Below, piece after piece: positions 8,760 through 19,035 of a stretch of 64,000 nt of DNA (positions within the stretch are counted from its first letter, which is position 1; each line of letters starts with the position of its first letter). Source of the stretch: Rhodopseudomonas palustris. Lineage in GTDB: Bacteria; Pseudomonadota; Alphaproteobacteria; Rhizobiales; Xanthobacteraceae. The notes under the pieces are model-generated. The model was given only the letters and a program-made list of their open reading frames with translations, was not told the DNA's origin and searched no databases. A program made the position numbers and the translations under genes. The stretch spans positions 310,001-374,000 of the forward strand of contig NZ_QYYD01000001.1 of assembly GCF_003591005.1 (NCBI RefSeq), written 5' to 3'.

Positions 8760-9344
8760 TTACTGCTCGGCCGGCTCTTCTTCCTGATCGGCGTCCGGAT
8801 CGAAGAATTCGCCCGCAGCGGCGATCGCCTCCGCGGCGGCGTCCTGATCTTCCTGGCGGGTCGAGATGTCTTCGCCGCGGTTGATCCGCTCGGCTTCCTC
8901 GGCGCTGCGCGCCACAGTCACCGACACGCCGACTTCGACTTCCGGATGCACCGCGACCTGGATCTCGTGCTTGCCGATGGTCTTGATCGGCGCGTCGAGC
9001 AGGATCTGGCTGCGGGTGATCTTGACGCCCTCGGCTTCGAAGCTGGTGACGATGTCGCGCACCGACACCGAACCGAACAGCTGGCCGCCCTCGGACGCCT
9101 GCCGGATCACCACAACGTTGTGACCGTCGATCTTCTCGGCGACCTTGCCGGCTTCGGCCTTGGCCTCGATGTTGCGGGCCTCGAGATCGGCCTTCATGTG
9201 CTCGTACTTGTCGCGGTTCGCGCTGGTGGCGCGGAGCGCCTTGCCGCGCGGCAGCAGGAAGTTGCGCGCGTAACCGTCCTTGACGCGTACCAGTTCGCCC
9301 ATCTGTCCGAGCTTTGCGACGCGTTCCAGCAGAATGACTTCCAT
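8760..9344 (-). CDS. rplI: 50S ribosomal protein L9
   Basis: Large-subunit protein that binds 23S rRNA. The 194-residue product begins [19 protein letters not shown] and has the L9 N-terminal RNA-binding signature with [16 protein letters not shown], a long connecting helix, and the C-terminal domain. A Glu/Asp/Ala-rich tail of about 45 residues extends beyond the usual roughly 150-residue E. coli length, as is common in alphaproteobacteria. It is the last gene of the rpsF-rpsR-DUF2232-rplI cluster, 34 bp after the DUF2232 gene. Confidence 0.97.
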   Translation of the reverse strand: MEVILLERVAKLGQMGELVRVKDGYARNFLLPRGKALRATSANRDKYEHMKADLEARNIEAKAEAGKVAEKIDGHNVVVIRQASEGGQLFGSVSVRDIVTSFEAEGVKITRSQILLDAPIKTIGKHEIQVAVHPEVEVGVSVTVARSAEEAERINRGEDISTRQEDQDAAAEAIAAAGEFFDPDADQEEEPAEQ

Positions 9345-9378
9345 GTTGGTTCTCCTCGATTGAATGATCAGTTGAAGG

Positions 9379-10323
9379 TTAGGTGATGGTCGGCGGTGGC
9401 ATCGAGCGGCGCTGGAAATAGCGTTGCCGGAGGCCGAAGACGGCGTCGGCGAGCCCGAGCGCGATCAGCGCGATGGCCGGCCACAGAAAGATCAGCACCA
9501 GCGCATAGGTCGAGCTCAGCAGAAAACCGCGATGGCGAACGGTCAGCGTCAGCGTGTGCAGCGTCGCGGCGCCGCACAGTCCGTAGGCGACGAACAGCGC
9601 GGCGCTTCCGATCTTGCCGACCAGCGACACCACGCCGCCGACGAAGCTGAGGCCGAGTGCGAGCGACAGCACTGCCAGCGTCATTGCCGGCAGGGTCGTG
9701 GTCCGCAAATCCGGCCAGGGACGCGTCAGCCGGCCCGAGGTTGCGGTGATCTTGCCGGCGAGCCACAGATTGAGGGTGAGCGTCAGCATCGCCACCGTGG
9801 CGGCGGCCGGCGGCGCCACGGCCACCAGCGCATCGATCAATCGGTCGGCGTCGGCAGAGTTGCGCGTGCTGAGCGCGCGCTGCAGTCCGGTACGCAGACC
9901 ATCGTTGATGGTGGTGCCGTCGGTGCCGAGCGTCAACAGCGCCGCCATCGTCGTCAGCGCGGCGAAGCCTGCCATCCACGCCACCAGACGGCCGACCGGA
10001 AACCATTCCAGCGTCGGCGGATCGGTCTCGACCTCTGCGGGGCGTGCCAGCAGCGCAAGATGGCCCAGCCAGCACGCCGGAATAACAATGGTAACGATGA
10101 AGGCGAGGGCGTACGGAAAACTGACGATCGCGGCGAGGCCGACAGCACCGAGCAGGCCGCCGATCGCGGCGCCCACAGGGCCCCAGCCGAGCGCGGCCAC
10201 CATCAGCGGCAGCGGCGCCAGATAGAACAGTAGCAGGGAGATCAGCGCGCCCGAGACGATCGAGACGAACATCAGCGCCGAGGCACAGCCGGCGGCAAGC
10301 GCGATCAGGATATTGATCATCAT
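9379..10323 (-). CDS. DUF2232 family polytopic membrane protein
   Basis: The 314-residue product is almost entirely hydrophobic, with eight or so transmembrane helices (first [18 protein letters not shown]), and matches the DUF2232 proteins that sit between rpsR and rplI in alphaproteobacteria. Function is unknown. The start at 10323 (MMIN) was chosen because AAGGAG lies 11 bases upstream; the frame itself extends to 10368. It is separated from rpsR by a likely terminator, so its expression is probably lower than that of the ribosomal genes on either side. Confidence 0.85.
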   Translation of the reverse strand: MMINILIALAAGCASALMFVSIVSGALISLLLFYLAPLPLMVAALGWGPVGAAIGGLLGAVGLAAIVSFPYALAFIVTIVIPACWLGHLALLARPAEVETDPPTLEWFPVGRLVAWMAGFAALTTMAALLTLGTDGTTINDGLRTGLQRALSTRNSADADRLIDALVAVAPPAAATVAMLTLTLNLWLAGKITATSGRLTRPWPDLRTTTLPAMTLAVLSLALGLSFVGGVVSLVGKIGSAALFVAYGLCGAATLHTLTLTVRHRGFLLSSTYALVLIFLWPAIALIALGLADAVFGLRQRYFQRRSMPPPTIT

Positions 10324-10412
10324 CAGCTGTCCCGCTCCTTTCGAGCGGTTAGAGGCGTTTCGCCCCAACCATCGGCGACCGGACGACCGGAAGCCTTATG
10401 AGATAAAACAAG

Positions 10413-10442
10413 AAGCCCCGCGGCGCGGACGCCGCGGAGCTT
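10413..10442 (-). terminator. Rho-independent terminator/attenuator after rpsR
   Basis: A 13-bp stem (10413-10425 with 10430-10442, one G-U in the minus-strand RNA) with a 4-base loop. On the minus strand it is followed by a T-rich stretch (TTGTTTTATC). It lies 7 bp beyond the rpsR stop and before the DUF2232 gene, so it should reduce read-through from rpsF-rpsR. Confidence 0.75.
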
Positions 10443-10448
10443 TGGATC

Positions 10449-10688
10449 TTAGCGGATCACGTAGGGCAGCAGGCCGAGGAAACGGGCGCGCTTGATGGCG
10501 CGCGCGAGCTCGCGCTGCTTCTTGGCGGACACCGCGGTGATGCGGCTCGGCACGATCTTGCCGCGCTCGGAGACGTAACGCATCAACAGCTTGGAATCCT
10601 TGTAGTCGATCTTCGGCGCATTCGGACCCGTGAACGGGCAGGTCTTGCGACGGCGGAAGAACGGACGGCGGGCGCCTGCGTCAGCCAT
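10449..10688 (-). CDS. rpsR: 30S ribosomal protein S18
   Basis: Small-subunit protein that forms a heterodimer with S6 on 16S rRNA. The 79-residue product contains [20 protein letters not shown] and the C-terminal [19 protein letters not shown] block, both diagnostic for S18. It follows rpsF after 5 bp, so the two are translated from one message. Length is normal. Confidence 0.98.
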   Translation of the reverse strand: MADAGARRPFFRRRKTCPFTGPNAPKIDYKDSKLLMRYVSERGKIVPSRITAVSAKKQRELARAIKRARFLGLLPYVIR

Positions 10689-10693
10689 GTGTC

Positions 10694-11170
10694 TTACTCC
10701 TCGGTCGCGGCAGCGGGTTCAGCATCTTCGCGGGGGCGGCGCGGACCGCGGTCACCGCGGAAGCCACCCTCACGATCGCCACGGCCTTCACGGTCGCCGC
10801 GGAAGCCGCCCTCGCGGGGGCCACGGTCGTCGCGCTCACGGTCGCGATCGGCCTTGCGCATCATCGCCGACGGGCCTTCCTCGTGCTCTTCGACGCGGAC
10901 GGTCAGATACCGGATGATGTCTTCGTTGATGCGCTGCTGGCGCTCGAGCTCGGCGACCACCGCGGCAGGGCCGTCGATGTTGAGCATCACGAAGTGAGCC
11001 TTGCGGTTCTTGTTCATGCGGTAGGTAAGGGAGCGGAGGCCCCAGGCTTCGGTCTTGGTGACCTTGCCGCCGAGACCTTCGATCACACCCGTGAATTGGG
11101 TGGTCAGCTCTTCCACCTGCTGGGCACTCGCGTCCTGACGCGCGAGGAAGACATGCTCATAAAGAGGCAT
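10694..11170 (-). CDS. rpsF: 30S ribosomal protein S6 with charged repeat tail
   Basis: Small-subunit protein S6, partner of S18. The 158-residue product starts [20 protein letters not shown]. The first 100 or so residues form the ferredoxin-like S6 fold, including [20 protein letters not shown]. The rest is a disordered Arg/Gly/Asp tail with two copies of a GGFRGDR unit and then an acidic end. In E. coli the S6 tail is post-translationally glutamylated; here the tail is longer and of different composition. The gene heads the ribosomal cluster; the 257-bp gap upstream must hold its promoter. Confidence 0.96.
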   Translation of the reverse strand: MPLYEHVFLARQDASAQQVEELTTQFTGVIEGLGGKVTKTEAWGLRSLTYRMNKNRKAHFVMLNIDGPAAVVAELERQQRINEDIIRYLTVRVEEHEEGPSAMMRKADRDRERDDRGPREGGFRGDREGRGDREGGFRGDRGPRRPREDAEPAAATEE

Positions 11171-11427
11171 GATGGTCCTTTCCATGTTAGCGCAGAACCG
11201 GCGGCAAGCCCTTCGAACCCTTCGGAAAGGACTCGACTGCTCAGAAGGCGGAAGCACGGGACGACGGGCCGACTGGCCCTGCCGCATCAAATTCGCCAGA
11301 TGGTGAAAATGCTGAGACCGTCCGTTCAGCTCCCGGCCGGGATCTGCGGATGCTGGGGTTATACGGATTTTGGCTGTATTGGCAAGGGTGGGCGGGGCGT
11401 CAACCCGCGGGGGCGGGTTTTTGACGC

Positions 11428-12717
11428 TCAGGCGGCGGATCCCGCCCAGTTCCGACGCGTGTGCCGCGGGGCGGTATCGACATCGGGCGCCAGCGGAATC
11501 GCCTCGTGAGACGGGTTGGACAAATCCGCCTGGCGCTGTCCACGCCGCTTCGCGGCGTACATCGCATGGTCCGCAGCCCGCAGCAGCGCGTCGGCCGACA
11601 TGCCGTCGACCGGGAAGGTTGCGCTGCCAACACTGACTCCGATCTGCAGCGCGATCTGCCCGCCGAACTCCATCGGCTCGGCGATTCGCCCGGTGATGCG
11701 GTCGGCGACGAGGGCGGCTTCGGCTGCGCTGGTGCCGGGAAGCAGGATGATGAATTCGTCGCCGCCGGCCCGGAAGATCAGGTCGCAATCCCTCACACAA
11801 CTGCGGAGCCGTTCCGCGACGACGACCAGCACCGAATCGCCGATGGCGTGGCCGAACCGATCGTTGGCGGCTTTGAAGCCGTCGAGGTCGAGGCAAAGCA
11901 CCGTCAGCGGTTGGTTGCCTCGGCCCGAACCACTGCTCGCCGAGAGCAGCAGCTCGGAGAAGCATTGCTGTTGCATGGTGCGGTTGGGCAGGCCGGTGAG
12001 CTGGTCGTAATTCGCCAGCCACTTATTCTCCTGCTCGGACAAAAACAGGGTGAGCAGCACGGCGTAGTTTTCGAACAGCAGCACCGCCATGCCAAGGATC
12101 CAGGCCGGCAGCAGCAATCCGATCAGGTACATATTGGGAATCGGCGAGAAAATCATCGCCACCGTATAGGGAATGGCGAGAATGCAGATCACCGCGAAAC
12201 CGAAGCGCGGCGTACCGGCGTTGCGCGAGGAGATTCCACCGGCCAGACCTGCCACCACCATGCCGGAAAGCAGGATCAGCGGCCATTCTCCGGTCATCAC
12301 GCACAGCGTGCATCCGGTCGAAAAGCTGACCGCCCAGGCCAGGCCGAGATACATGGTATAGCCGCTCGTCAGCTGGCCGGAACGCTGCTCTTTCAACATG
12401 TCCAGCAGCGCGAGATAGCGCATGACGCCGAACGCCACTTCGATGCCGATCCAGGCATAGGCCCACATCGCACCAGTCTGCGCGGCCGCAATGATCGTCA
12501 TCATGGTGGTGGCCACGACCGCCAACACCAGCGTTCGGCCCTTGGTCTGGCTGTGCAGAATCAGGCGGCGGAAGATGGCATTCGGCTGCGGTTTCGGCCC
12601 GCTGACGAGCCATTTGATGATCCACGACGCCACGACGGGATCTTGCGCGCGTATGTCGATGTGGCGATGGGCGTGGTTCATGCGATGCATGAGAGGCAAG
12701 GCGCTCCCTATTGTCAT
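11428..12717 (-). CDS. Membrane-anchored diguanylate cyclase (GGDEF)
   Basis: Makes cyclic di-GMP. The 429-residue product has about six transmembrane helices between residues 40 and 220, then a GGDEF domain with the active-site motif [13 protein letters not shown]. Five residues before it is RDCD, matching the RxxD inhibitory site, so product inhibition is likely. No EAL or HD domain is present. The frame can start with TTG at 12735; the ATG at 12717 was chosen, and another lies at 12690. It diverges from fabD. The N-terminal membrane part belongs to no family I can name. Confidence 0.88.
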   Translation of the reverse strand: MTIGSALPLMHRMNHAHRHIDIRAQDPVVASWIIKWLVSGPKPQPNAIFRRLILHSQTKGRTLVLAVVATTMMTIIAAAQTGAMWAYAWIGIEVAFGVMRYLALLDMLKEQRSGQLTSGYTMYLGLAWAVSFSTGCTLCVMTGEWPLILLSGMVVAGLAGGISSRNAGTPRFGFAVICILAIPYTVAMIFSPIPNMYLIGLLLPAWILGMAVLLFENYAVLLTLFLSEQENKWLANYDQLTGLPNRTMQQQCFSELLLSASSGSGRGNQPLTVLCLDLDGFKAANDRFGHAIGDSVLVVVAERLRSCVRDCDLIFRAGGDEFIILLPGTSAAEAALVADRITGRIAEPMEFGGQIALQIGVSVGSATFPVDGMSADALLRAADHAMYAAKRRGQRQADLSNPSHEAIPLAPDVDTAPRHTRRNWAGSAA

Positions 12718-12971
12718 CAGCACGCTAACGACCAATTGTTGATACGGTGCTTAGCCGCCCGATCGCATGTCGTTAGGCTGAACAAAGCGTTAGTGCCACA
12801 GCCCTAGTTTCCCCGCCCCGGGCTGCCGCGGATGTGGAACTCGGCATGTGCGGGCGCTCGCCACCCTGCGAAAGGGTGAGGAACGGCGAAGGTGGTTTGG
12901 GCCCATCTGCTTGACATAACCGGCCGATGGGGTGTCTTTCGGCGCCACTTTTGACAGGTTCAGGAACGTAG

Positions 12972-13931
12972 ATGACGGCAGCATTCACTTTCCCGGGGCA
13001 GGGCTCCCAGGCGGTTGGCATGGGTAAAGCGCTGGCGGATGCCTTCCCGGCCGCGAAGGCCGTGTTCGACGAGGTCGACGCCGCACTCGGCGACAAGCTG
13101 ACGGCGATTATCTGGGAAGGGCCGGCCGAGACGCTGCAGCTGACCGAGAATGCCCAACCGGCCTTGATGGCAGTATCGTTGGCTACAATGCGGGTGCTGG
13201 AGAGCGAGGCTGGCATTTCCATCTCGCGGGATGCGGCCTTCGTCGCCGGGCATTCGCTCGGCGAGTATTCCGCTCTGGCTGCCGCCGGCTCGCTCAGCAT
13301 CAGCGATACCGCACGGCTGTTGCGGATCCGTGGCCGGGCGATGCAGAAGGCGGTTCCGGTCGGCGTCGGCGCGATGGCGGCCTTGCTCGGCCTCGATTAC
13401 GACGCCGCCGTCGCCGTGGCCGAAGAGGCCGCCCAAGGGCAGGTCTGCCAGGCCGCCAATGATAATGGCGGCGGACAGGTCGTGGTGTCCGGGCACAAGG
13501 AAGCGGTCGAGCGGGCGGTTGAGATCGCCAAGGGCAACGGCGCCAAGCGCGCCATGCTGCTGCCGGTGTCGGCGCCGTTTCATTGCGCGCTGATGCAGCC
13601 CGCAGCCGAGGCGATGGCCGAGGCCTTGGCCGGCGTCGCCATCCAGGCGCCTGCGGCGCCGCTGGTTGCCAATGTGCTGGCCGCGCCGATCACGGATCCG
13701 GATGAGATCCGCCGCCGCCTGGTCGAGCAGGTCACCGGCACGGTGCGCTGGCGCGAGTCGGTCGGCTACATGGCTGGCCAGGGCGTGACGCGGTTTCTTG
13801 AAATCGGCGCCGGTAAGGTGCTGAGCGGCCTGGTCAAGCGGATCGCCGACGGGGCGACCGGCATCGCCATCGGCGGACCGAACGACATCGCGGCCGCCAA
13901 GGATGCCATCACAGCCGGGCGCCAGGCGTAA
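12972..13931 (+). CDS. fabD: Malonyl-CoA:ACP transacylase
   Basis: Transfers malonyl from CoA to acyl carrier protein for fatty-acid synthesis. The 319-residue product has the N-terminal FPGQGSQ, the nucleophile elbow GHSLGEYSALAAAG (His94, Ser95) and the APFHCALM segment with the catalytic His. It opens the cluster fabD-fabG-acpP-fabF. A TTGACA hexamer at 12911-12916 upstream could be a -35 box, but its -10 partner is poor. AGGAA precedes the ATG. Confidence 0.97.
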   Translation: MTAAFTFPGQGSQAVGMGKALADAFPAAKAVFDEVDAALGDKLTAIIWEGPAETLQLTENAQPALMAVSLATMRVLESEAGISISRDAAFVAGHSLGEYSALAAAGSLSISDTARLLRIRGRAMQKAVPVGVGAMAALLGLDYDAAVAVAEEAAQGQVCQAANDNGGGQVVVSGHKEAVERAVEIAKGNGAKRAMLLPVSAPFHCALMQPAAEAMAEALAGVAIQAPAAPLVANVLAAPITDPDEIRRRLVEQVTGTVRWRESVGYMAGQGVTRFLEIGAGKVLSGLVKRIADGATGIAIGGPNDIAAAKDAITAGRQA

Positions 13932-13949
13932 CCGGCGAAGGAGATCATC

Positions 13950-14687
13950 ATGTTCGATTTGACGGGACGGACCGCGCTGGTCACCGGCGCCACGGGCGGC
14001 ATCGGCGGCGCGATCGCGCGGGCGCTGCACGGCCAGGGTGCGACAGTGGCGATTTCCGGCACGCGGCGCGAAGCGCTCGAGACGCTGGCGGGCGAGTTGG
14101 GCGAACGCGTTCACGTGCTGCCGTGCAATCTGTCGGATGCCGCCGAGGTGGAAGCGCTGGTGCCAGCCGCCGCCGAGGCGATGGGGCAGCTCGACATCTT
14201 GGTGTGCAACGCCGGTATCACGCGCGACAACCTGTTTGTTCAGTTGCGTGACGAGGATTGGGACGACGTCATCAAAGTCAACCTGACCGCGACCTTCCGG
14301 CTGACGCGCGCAGCGACCAAGCTGATGATGCGGAAGAAGTTCGGTCGCATCATCGCGATTACCTCGGTGGTCGGCGTCACCGGCAATCCGGGGCAGGGCA
14401 ACTACACGGCATCGAAGGCGGGACTGATCGGGATGATCAAGACGCTTGGCGCCGAGTACGCCAAGCGCAACGTCACCGCCAACTGCATCGCACCGGGCTT
14501 CATCGCGACGCCGATGACCGACGTGCTGAACGACAAGCAGCGCGAAGCAATTCTCAGCAAGGTGCCGGCCGGACGGCTTGGCACGCCTGAGGACATCGCC
14601 GTGGCGGCGGTCTATCTCAGCTCGAACGAGGCCGCTTACGTCACCGGTCAGACCATCCACGTCAACGGCGGCATGGCCATGATCTGA
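13950..14687 (+). CDS. fabG: 3-oxoacyl-[ACP] reductase
   Basis: NADPH-dependent reductase of the fatty-acid elongation cycle. The 245-residue short-chain dehydrogenase has the cofactor motif TGATGGIG at 12-19, NAG at 87-89, and the catalytic Ser139, Tyr152 and Lys156 (NYTASKAG). It begins 18 bp after fabD and is probably co-transcribed with it. Confidence 0.97.
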   Translation: MFDLTGRTALVTGATGGIGGAIARALHGQGATVAISGTRREALETLAGELGERVHVLPCNLSDAAEVEALVPAAAEAMGQLDILVCNAGITRDNLFVQLRDEDWDDVIKVNLTATFRLTRAATKLMMRKKFGRIIAITSVVGVTGNPGQGNYTASKAGLIGMIKTLGAEYAKRNVTANCIAPGFIATPMTDVLNDKQREAILSKVPAGRLGTPEDIAVAAVYLSSNEAAYVTGQTIHVNGGMAMI

Positions 14688-14980
14688 CGCGCCAGCCGGC
14701 TCCAAAGCAGGGGAAATACGGGGACTTTTGCCGCGCCGGCTGGTGGCCAATGCAGCGGAAGTATGATAACCGAAGCCCCAGCGGATAGGCAAAGAAGGCC
14801 ATTGCAGGAAGTCCAAACCCTGTATATTGCCGATGGGGACCTGCCGCTCGGGCGGCCGGGTTGCGACCTCGGGGACGGGGCAAAATCAGTACACTTCGCG
14901 ATTGCGGAACTTTAGCGAGTTGACGCACCACGATGGCTCGTATCGTCTGTCGGTCGGGTCGGAACAACGGGGTTTAGAGA

Positions 14981-15220
14981 ATGAGTGAGATTGGCGAACG
15001 CGTTAAGAAGATCGTGGTGGAGCACCTCGGTGTAGAGCCCGAGAAGGTTGTCGATGGCGCCAGCTTCATCGACGATCTCGGCGCCGACAGCCTCGATACC
15101 GTCGAACTCGTTATGGCGTTCGAAGAAGAATTCGGCTGCGAGATCCCCGACGATGCCGCCGAGACGATCCTGACCGTCGGCGACGCAACCAAGTTCCTCG
15201 AGAAGAACGCGAAGAGCTGA
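14981..15220 (+). CDS. acpP: Acyl carrier protein
   Basis: Carries growing acyl chains on a 4'-phosphopantetheine arm attached to Ser37 in the motif [12 protein letters not shown]. The 79-residue, strongly acidic product has the usual length. The 293-bp gap from fabG suggests its own promoter; a TTGACG hexamer at 14920 with TATCGT at 14941 is possible, but the 15-bp spacing is short. A terminator follows the gene, so ACP can be made in excess over fabF. Confidence 0.98.
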   Translation: MSEIGERVKKIVVEHLGVEPEKVVDGASFIDDLGADSLDTVELVMAFEEEFGCEIPDDAAETILTVGDATKFLEKNAKS

Positions 15221-15239
15221 TCTTCCGCGCGGTGACGAT

Positions 15240-15278
15240 GAAGCCGGCAGGTCCGCACATCAGCGGGCCACCGGCTTC
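15240..15278 (+). terminator. Terminator/attenuator between acpP and fabF
   Basis: A two-part stem: GAAGCCGG (15240-15247) with CCGGCTTC (15271-15278), and inside it GGTCCGC (15250-15256) with GCGGGCC (15263-15269), loop ACATCA. The tail is TTGCTTT. It lies 20 bp after the acpP stop. Confidence 0.75.
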
Positions 15279-15316
15279 TTGCTTTGGACCGCGCATATGG
15301 GCCCGGAGTACAGGAT

Positions 15317-16582
15317 ATGAGACGTGTCGTCGTCACTGGCCTTGGCATGGTATCGCCGCTCGGCTGTGGGGTCGATGCGACCTGGAGCCGGATTCTCAAC
15401 GGCGAAAGCGGCGCTCGTAAGATCGACGCTTTCGAAGTCTCCGATCTGGCCAGCCAGATCGCATGTATCATTCCGCGCGGTGACGGCAGCGACGGCACCT
15501 TCAATCCCGATCAGTGGATGGAGCCGAAGGACCAGCGCAAGGTCGATGACTTCATCGTCTATGCGATGTGTGCGGCGCGTCAGGCGCTCGACGACGCGAA
15601 CTGGCATCCGTCGACCGAGGAGGAGCGCTGCGCTTCCGGCGTCCTGATCGGCTCCGGCATCGGCGGACTTCAAGGCATCGCCGAGACCGCGCTGCTGCTG
15701 AAGGAAAAGGGCCCGCGCCGGATCTCGCCGTTCTTCATCCCCGGCCGACTGATCAATCTCGCCGGCGGCTACGTGTCGATCGAATTCGGCCTCAAGGGCC
15801 CGAACCATGCGGTTGTCACCGCGTGCTCGACCGGCGCTCACGCGATCGGCGATGCCGCGCGGCTGGTGGCGTTCGGCGATGCCGACGTGATGGTGGCCGG
15901 CGGCACCGAGTCGCCGATCAGCCGTCTGGCGATGGCCGGCTTCGCCGCTGCACGCGCGCTCTCCACCGGTTTCAACGACGCGCCCGAGAAGGCCTCACGG
16001 CCCTACGACAAGGATCGTGATGGCTTCGTGATGGGCGAGGGCGCCGGCGTCGTCGTGCTCGAAGAGTACGAGCACGCCAAAGCCCGTGGCGCCCGAATCT
16101 ATGCCGAAGTGATCGGCTATGGTTTGTCCGGCGATGCTTACCACATCACGGCGCCGAGCTCCGATGGCGACGGCGCGTTCCGCTGCATGAGCATGGCGCT
16201 GAAACGCGCGGGCATTTCGGTGTCGGATATCGACTACATCAACGCGCACGGCACATCGACGCCGCTCGGCGACGAGATCGAACTCGGGGCTGCTCAGCGA
16301 CTGCTTGGTAACGCTGCGTCGCGCGTGTCGATGTCGTCGACGAAATCCTCGATCGGTCATCTGCTTGGAGCCGCAGGAGCGGTCGAGGCAATCTTCAGCG
16401 TGCTGGCGATTCGCGACAATATCGCGCCGCCGACCATCAATCTCGACAATCCGTCGGTTGAAACCGCCGTCGATCTTGTGCCGTGGAAGCCGCGAAAGCG
16501 CGAAATCAACGTAGCGCTGTCGAACTCTTTCGGCTTCGGCGGCACTAACGCATCGTTGATCCTGCAGCGCGTCGCCGATTGA
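15317..16582 (+). CDS. fabF: Beta-ketoacyl-ACP synthase II
   Basis: Condensing enzyme of fatty-acid elongation. The 421-residue product has the thiolase fold with active-site Cys170 (TACSTG) and the two catalytic histidines in NAHGTSTPLGD and GHLLGAAGA. The start MRRVVVTGLGMVSPLG was chosen because the family begins this way; the frame is open from 15284. The acpP-fabF-mltG order is conserved in alphaproteobacteria. Confidence 0.97.
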   Translation: MRRVVVTGLGMVSPLGCGVDATWSRILNGESGARKIDAFEVSDLASQIACIIPRGDGSDGTFNPDQWMEPKDQRKVDDFIVYAMCAARQALDDANWHPSTEEERCASGVLIGSGIGGLQGIAETALLLKEKGPRRISPFFIPGRLINLAGGYVSIEFGLKGPNHAVVTACSTGAHAIGDAARLVAFGDADVMVAGGTESPISRLAMAGFAAARALSTGFNDAPEKASRPYDKDRDGFVMGEGAGVVVLEEYEHAKARGARIYAEVIGYGLSGDAYHITAPSSDGDGAFRCMSMALKRAGISVSDIDYINAHGTSTPLGDEIELGAAQRLLGNAASRVSMSSTKSSIGHLLGAAGAVEAIFSVLAIRDNIAPPTINLDNPSVETAVDLVPWKPRKREINVALSNSFGFGGTNASLILQRVAD

Positions 16583-16782
16583 GGCGTTGCAGCGAACTTC
16601 AACGTTTCGCCGTAATCCACGCTAAACCCTAAGACATTCTGCGATTTGGGAGTATGATCGGTCAGTCCCTGAAGGGCTGGACTGATTCACGTCCAGACCT
16701 CCGCAAATCTCGTGATCTCGAACGCTGACGGTGCGATCTTGCGCGGGACCACCCTCGAGACCTCAGGAATCAGGTTGCACCG

Positions 16783-18051
16783 ATGAGTGAAAGGCCGCCG
16801 ATCTCGCCGAGAAGCCCGCGCGCGGCGCTCGAACCTGAGCAACTTCCGCCTCCGCCGAAGCGATCGGATCGCGCCCGCAATCCATTGGTGATCATCGGCA
16901 ATGCCATCATCACGCTGGTGCTGGTCGTGATGCTCGGTGCCGGCGGCATCTATGTCTACGGCAAGCAGAAGATCGAAGCGCCGGGCCCGTTGCAGGAAGA
17001 GAAGATCGTCAACATCCCGCAGCGCGCCGGTCTCGGCGACATCGCCGAGACGTTGCAGCGCGAAGGCGTGATCGAAAACAACCGCTGGGTATTCATCGGC
17101 AGCGTGCTGGCGTTGAAGGCGCGTGCCGACCTCAAGCCCGGCGAATACGCGTTCCAAAAGAACGCCAGCCTCCGCGATGTGATCGGCACCATCGTCGAAG
17201 GCAAAGTCGTGCAGCATTCGGTGACGATCCCGGAGGGACTGACCTCCGAGCAGATCGTCGCCCGGCTGTCCGAGAACAACATCTTCACGGGCACGCTGCG
17301 CGAGATTCCGCGGGAAGGCACGTTGCTGCCGGAGACCTACAAGTTTCCGCGCGGCACGCCGCGCGAGCAGGTGATCAGCCGGATGCAGCAGGCGCAGAAG
17401 CGCGTGCTGAACGAAGTCTGGGAGCGCCGCAGTCCCGAGATCCCGGTCAAGACGCCGGAGCAGTTGGTGACGTTGGCGTCGATCGTGGAAAAGGAAACCA
17501 GCAAGCCCGACGAGCGCAGCCGCGTATCCTCGGTGTTCGTCAATCGGCTGCAGAAGAAGATGAAACTGCAATCCGACCCGACGATCATCTACGGGCTGGT
17601 CGGCGGCAAGGGTACGCTCGGCCGCCCGATCAAGCGCAGCGAAATCACGCAGCCATCCCCGTACAACACCTATGTGATTGAAGGATTGCCGCCCGGGCCG
17701 ATCGCCAACCCCGGCCGCGCGTCGCTGGAGGCCGCGGCTAATCCGGCACGGACCCGCGACCTGTACTTCGTCGCGGACGGCACCGGCGGCCACACCTTCA
17801 GCGAGAGCTACGACGCGCATCTCAAGAGCGTCGCCAAGCTGCGTGCGCTCGAGCGTCAGACGCAGAACGATGCGGTCGAACCGCCGGAGGAGACGGCGCC
17901 CGCTGCCGCCGCCGCGCCTGACGCCAATGCGTCGGCTGCCGCGCCACCCGCTGCCGCGCCGAAGGCCGGCAAGAACGGCGGTCAAAAGAAGCGGACGCGC
18001 AATGCTCCGCAAAACAGCGCGCCGGCTCCCGCCGCGAGCGATCCGGAGTAG
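16783..18051 (+). CDS. mltG: Endolytic murein transglycosylase MltG
   Basis: Inner-membrane lytic transglycosylase that cuts nascent glycan strands. The 422-residue product has a cytoplasmic Pro/Arg-rich N-terminus, one transmembrane helix at about 34-59, a LysM-like region and the YceG domain with the signature LASIVEKETSKPDERSRV (conserved Glu236 and Glu238) and the LQSDPTIIYG block. An Ala/Pro-rich low-complexity tail follows from about residue 365. It lies 200 bp after fabF and 96 bp before yicC. Confidence 0.93.
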   Translation: MSERPPISPRSPRAALEPEQLPPPPKRSDRARNPLVIIGNAIITLVLVVMLGAGGIYVYGKQKIEAPGPLQEEKIVNIPQRAGLGDIAETLQREGVIENNRWVFIGSVLALKARADLKPGEYAFQKNASLRDVIGTIVEGKVVQHSVTIPEGLTSEQIVARLSENNIFTGTLREIPREGTLLPETYKFPRGTPREQVISRMQQAQKRVLNEVWERRSPEIPVKTPEQLVTLASIVEKETSKPDERSRVSSVFVNRLQKKMKLQSDPTIIYGLVGGKGTLGRPIKRSEITQPSPYNTYVIEGLPPGPIANPGRASLEAAANPARTRDLYFVADGTGGHTFSESYDAHLKSVAKLRALERQTQNDAVEPPEETAPAAAAAPDANASAAAPPAAAPKAGKNGGQKKRTRNAPQNSAPAPAASDPE

Positions 18052-18147
18052 CGGCGCGGCTGTTCCCATTTGCCGGTCCTATCGGCTATGGTCCGCCGCG
18101 CGCGCCTCGCGCGAGTCTCAAACCAATATCTGCGGAGTCGGTGACCG

Positions 18148-19035
18148 ATGTCGTTGTCGAGCATGACGGGTTTTGCGCGCAGCCACGGCAGCAGTGGTCC
18201 GTACTCTTTCGAATGGGAGTTGAAGTCCGTCAATGCCAAGGGCTTCGACTTCCGGCTGCGGCTCCCGCAAGGATGGGACGATATCGAAGCCGACCTGCGC
18301 AAGCGCGCCGCAGACGCGCTGTCGCGCGGCACCGTCTACGCCAATCTCACGGTGAAGCGTGCCGACGCCGGATCGACCATCCGGATCAACGAGGACGTGC
18401 TGACCTCGGTGCTGAAAGTGGCGAGCGAACTCGCCGGCCGCGTCGACGCGGTGGCGCCGAGCATCGACGGGCTGATGGCGATCAAGGGCGTGATCGAAGT
18501 TTCGGAGCCGGAGGCCGACGAGGCCGCGGACAAGGCGGCCCGGACGGCAGTCATCGCGTCCTTCGCGCGGGCACTCGGCAGTCTGGTCGAGATGCGCAAG
18601 CGCGAAGGGGCCACGCTCGGTACGGTGCTGGCGCAGCGGCTCGACGAGATCGAAACCCTGGCGAAGAAGGCCGAGGCTGCGCCGGGCCGCAAACCCGAAG
18701 CTATCAGATCGCGGCTCGCCGAGCAGGTCGCGGCGCTGCTGGAAACCTCGGATCGCTTCGATGCCGACCGGCTGCATCAGGAAGCGATCATGTTGGCGAC
18801 CAAGGCCGATATTCGCGAGGAGCTCGATCGCATCGCCTCGCACGTCACCCAGGCGCGCGAGATGCTCAGCAAAGGCGGCGCGGTCGGCCGCCGGCTCGAC
18901 TTCCTGTCGCAGGAGTTCAACCGCGAGGTGAACACCTGCTGCTCCAAGTCGATCGATCTCGAACTCACCAACACGGGGCTCGCCATGAAGAACGTGGTCG
19001 AGCAATTCCGCGAGCAGGTACAAAATCTGGAATGA
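18148..19035 (+). CDS. YicC family protein (putative endoribonuclease)
   Basis: The 295-residue product opens MSLSSMTGFARSHGSSG, the YicC N-terminal signature, and ends with the DUF1732 domain (GRRLDFLSQEFNREVNTCCSKS). E. coli YicC has been linked to RNA turnover as an endoribonuclease. Its stop overlaps the gmk start as ATGA, so the two are translationally coupled, the common arrangement in this group. Confidence 0.93.
   Translation: MSLSSMTGFARSHGSSGPYSFEWELKSVNAKGFDFRLRLPQGWDDIEADLRKRAADALSRGTVYANLTVKRADAGSTIRINEDVLTSVLKVASELAGRVDAVAPSIDGLMAIKGVIEVSEPEADEAADKAARTAVIASFARALGSLVEMRKREGATLGTVLAQRLDEIETLAKKAEAAPGRKPEAIRSRLAEQVAALLETSDRFDADRLHQEAIMLATKADIREELDRIASHVTQAREMLSKGGAVGRRLDFLSQEFNREVNTCCSKSIDLELTNTGLAMKNVVEQFREQVQNLE

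Noticed and set aside
12960-14816. 618-codon open frame antisense to fabD and fabG
   Set aside because: The plus strand encodes both enzymes with full active sites; the antisense frame is an artefact of GC-rich third positions, with no family motif.
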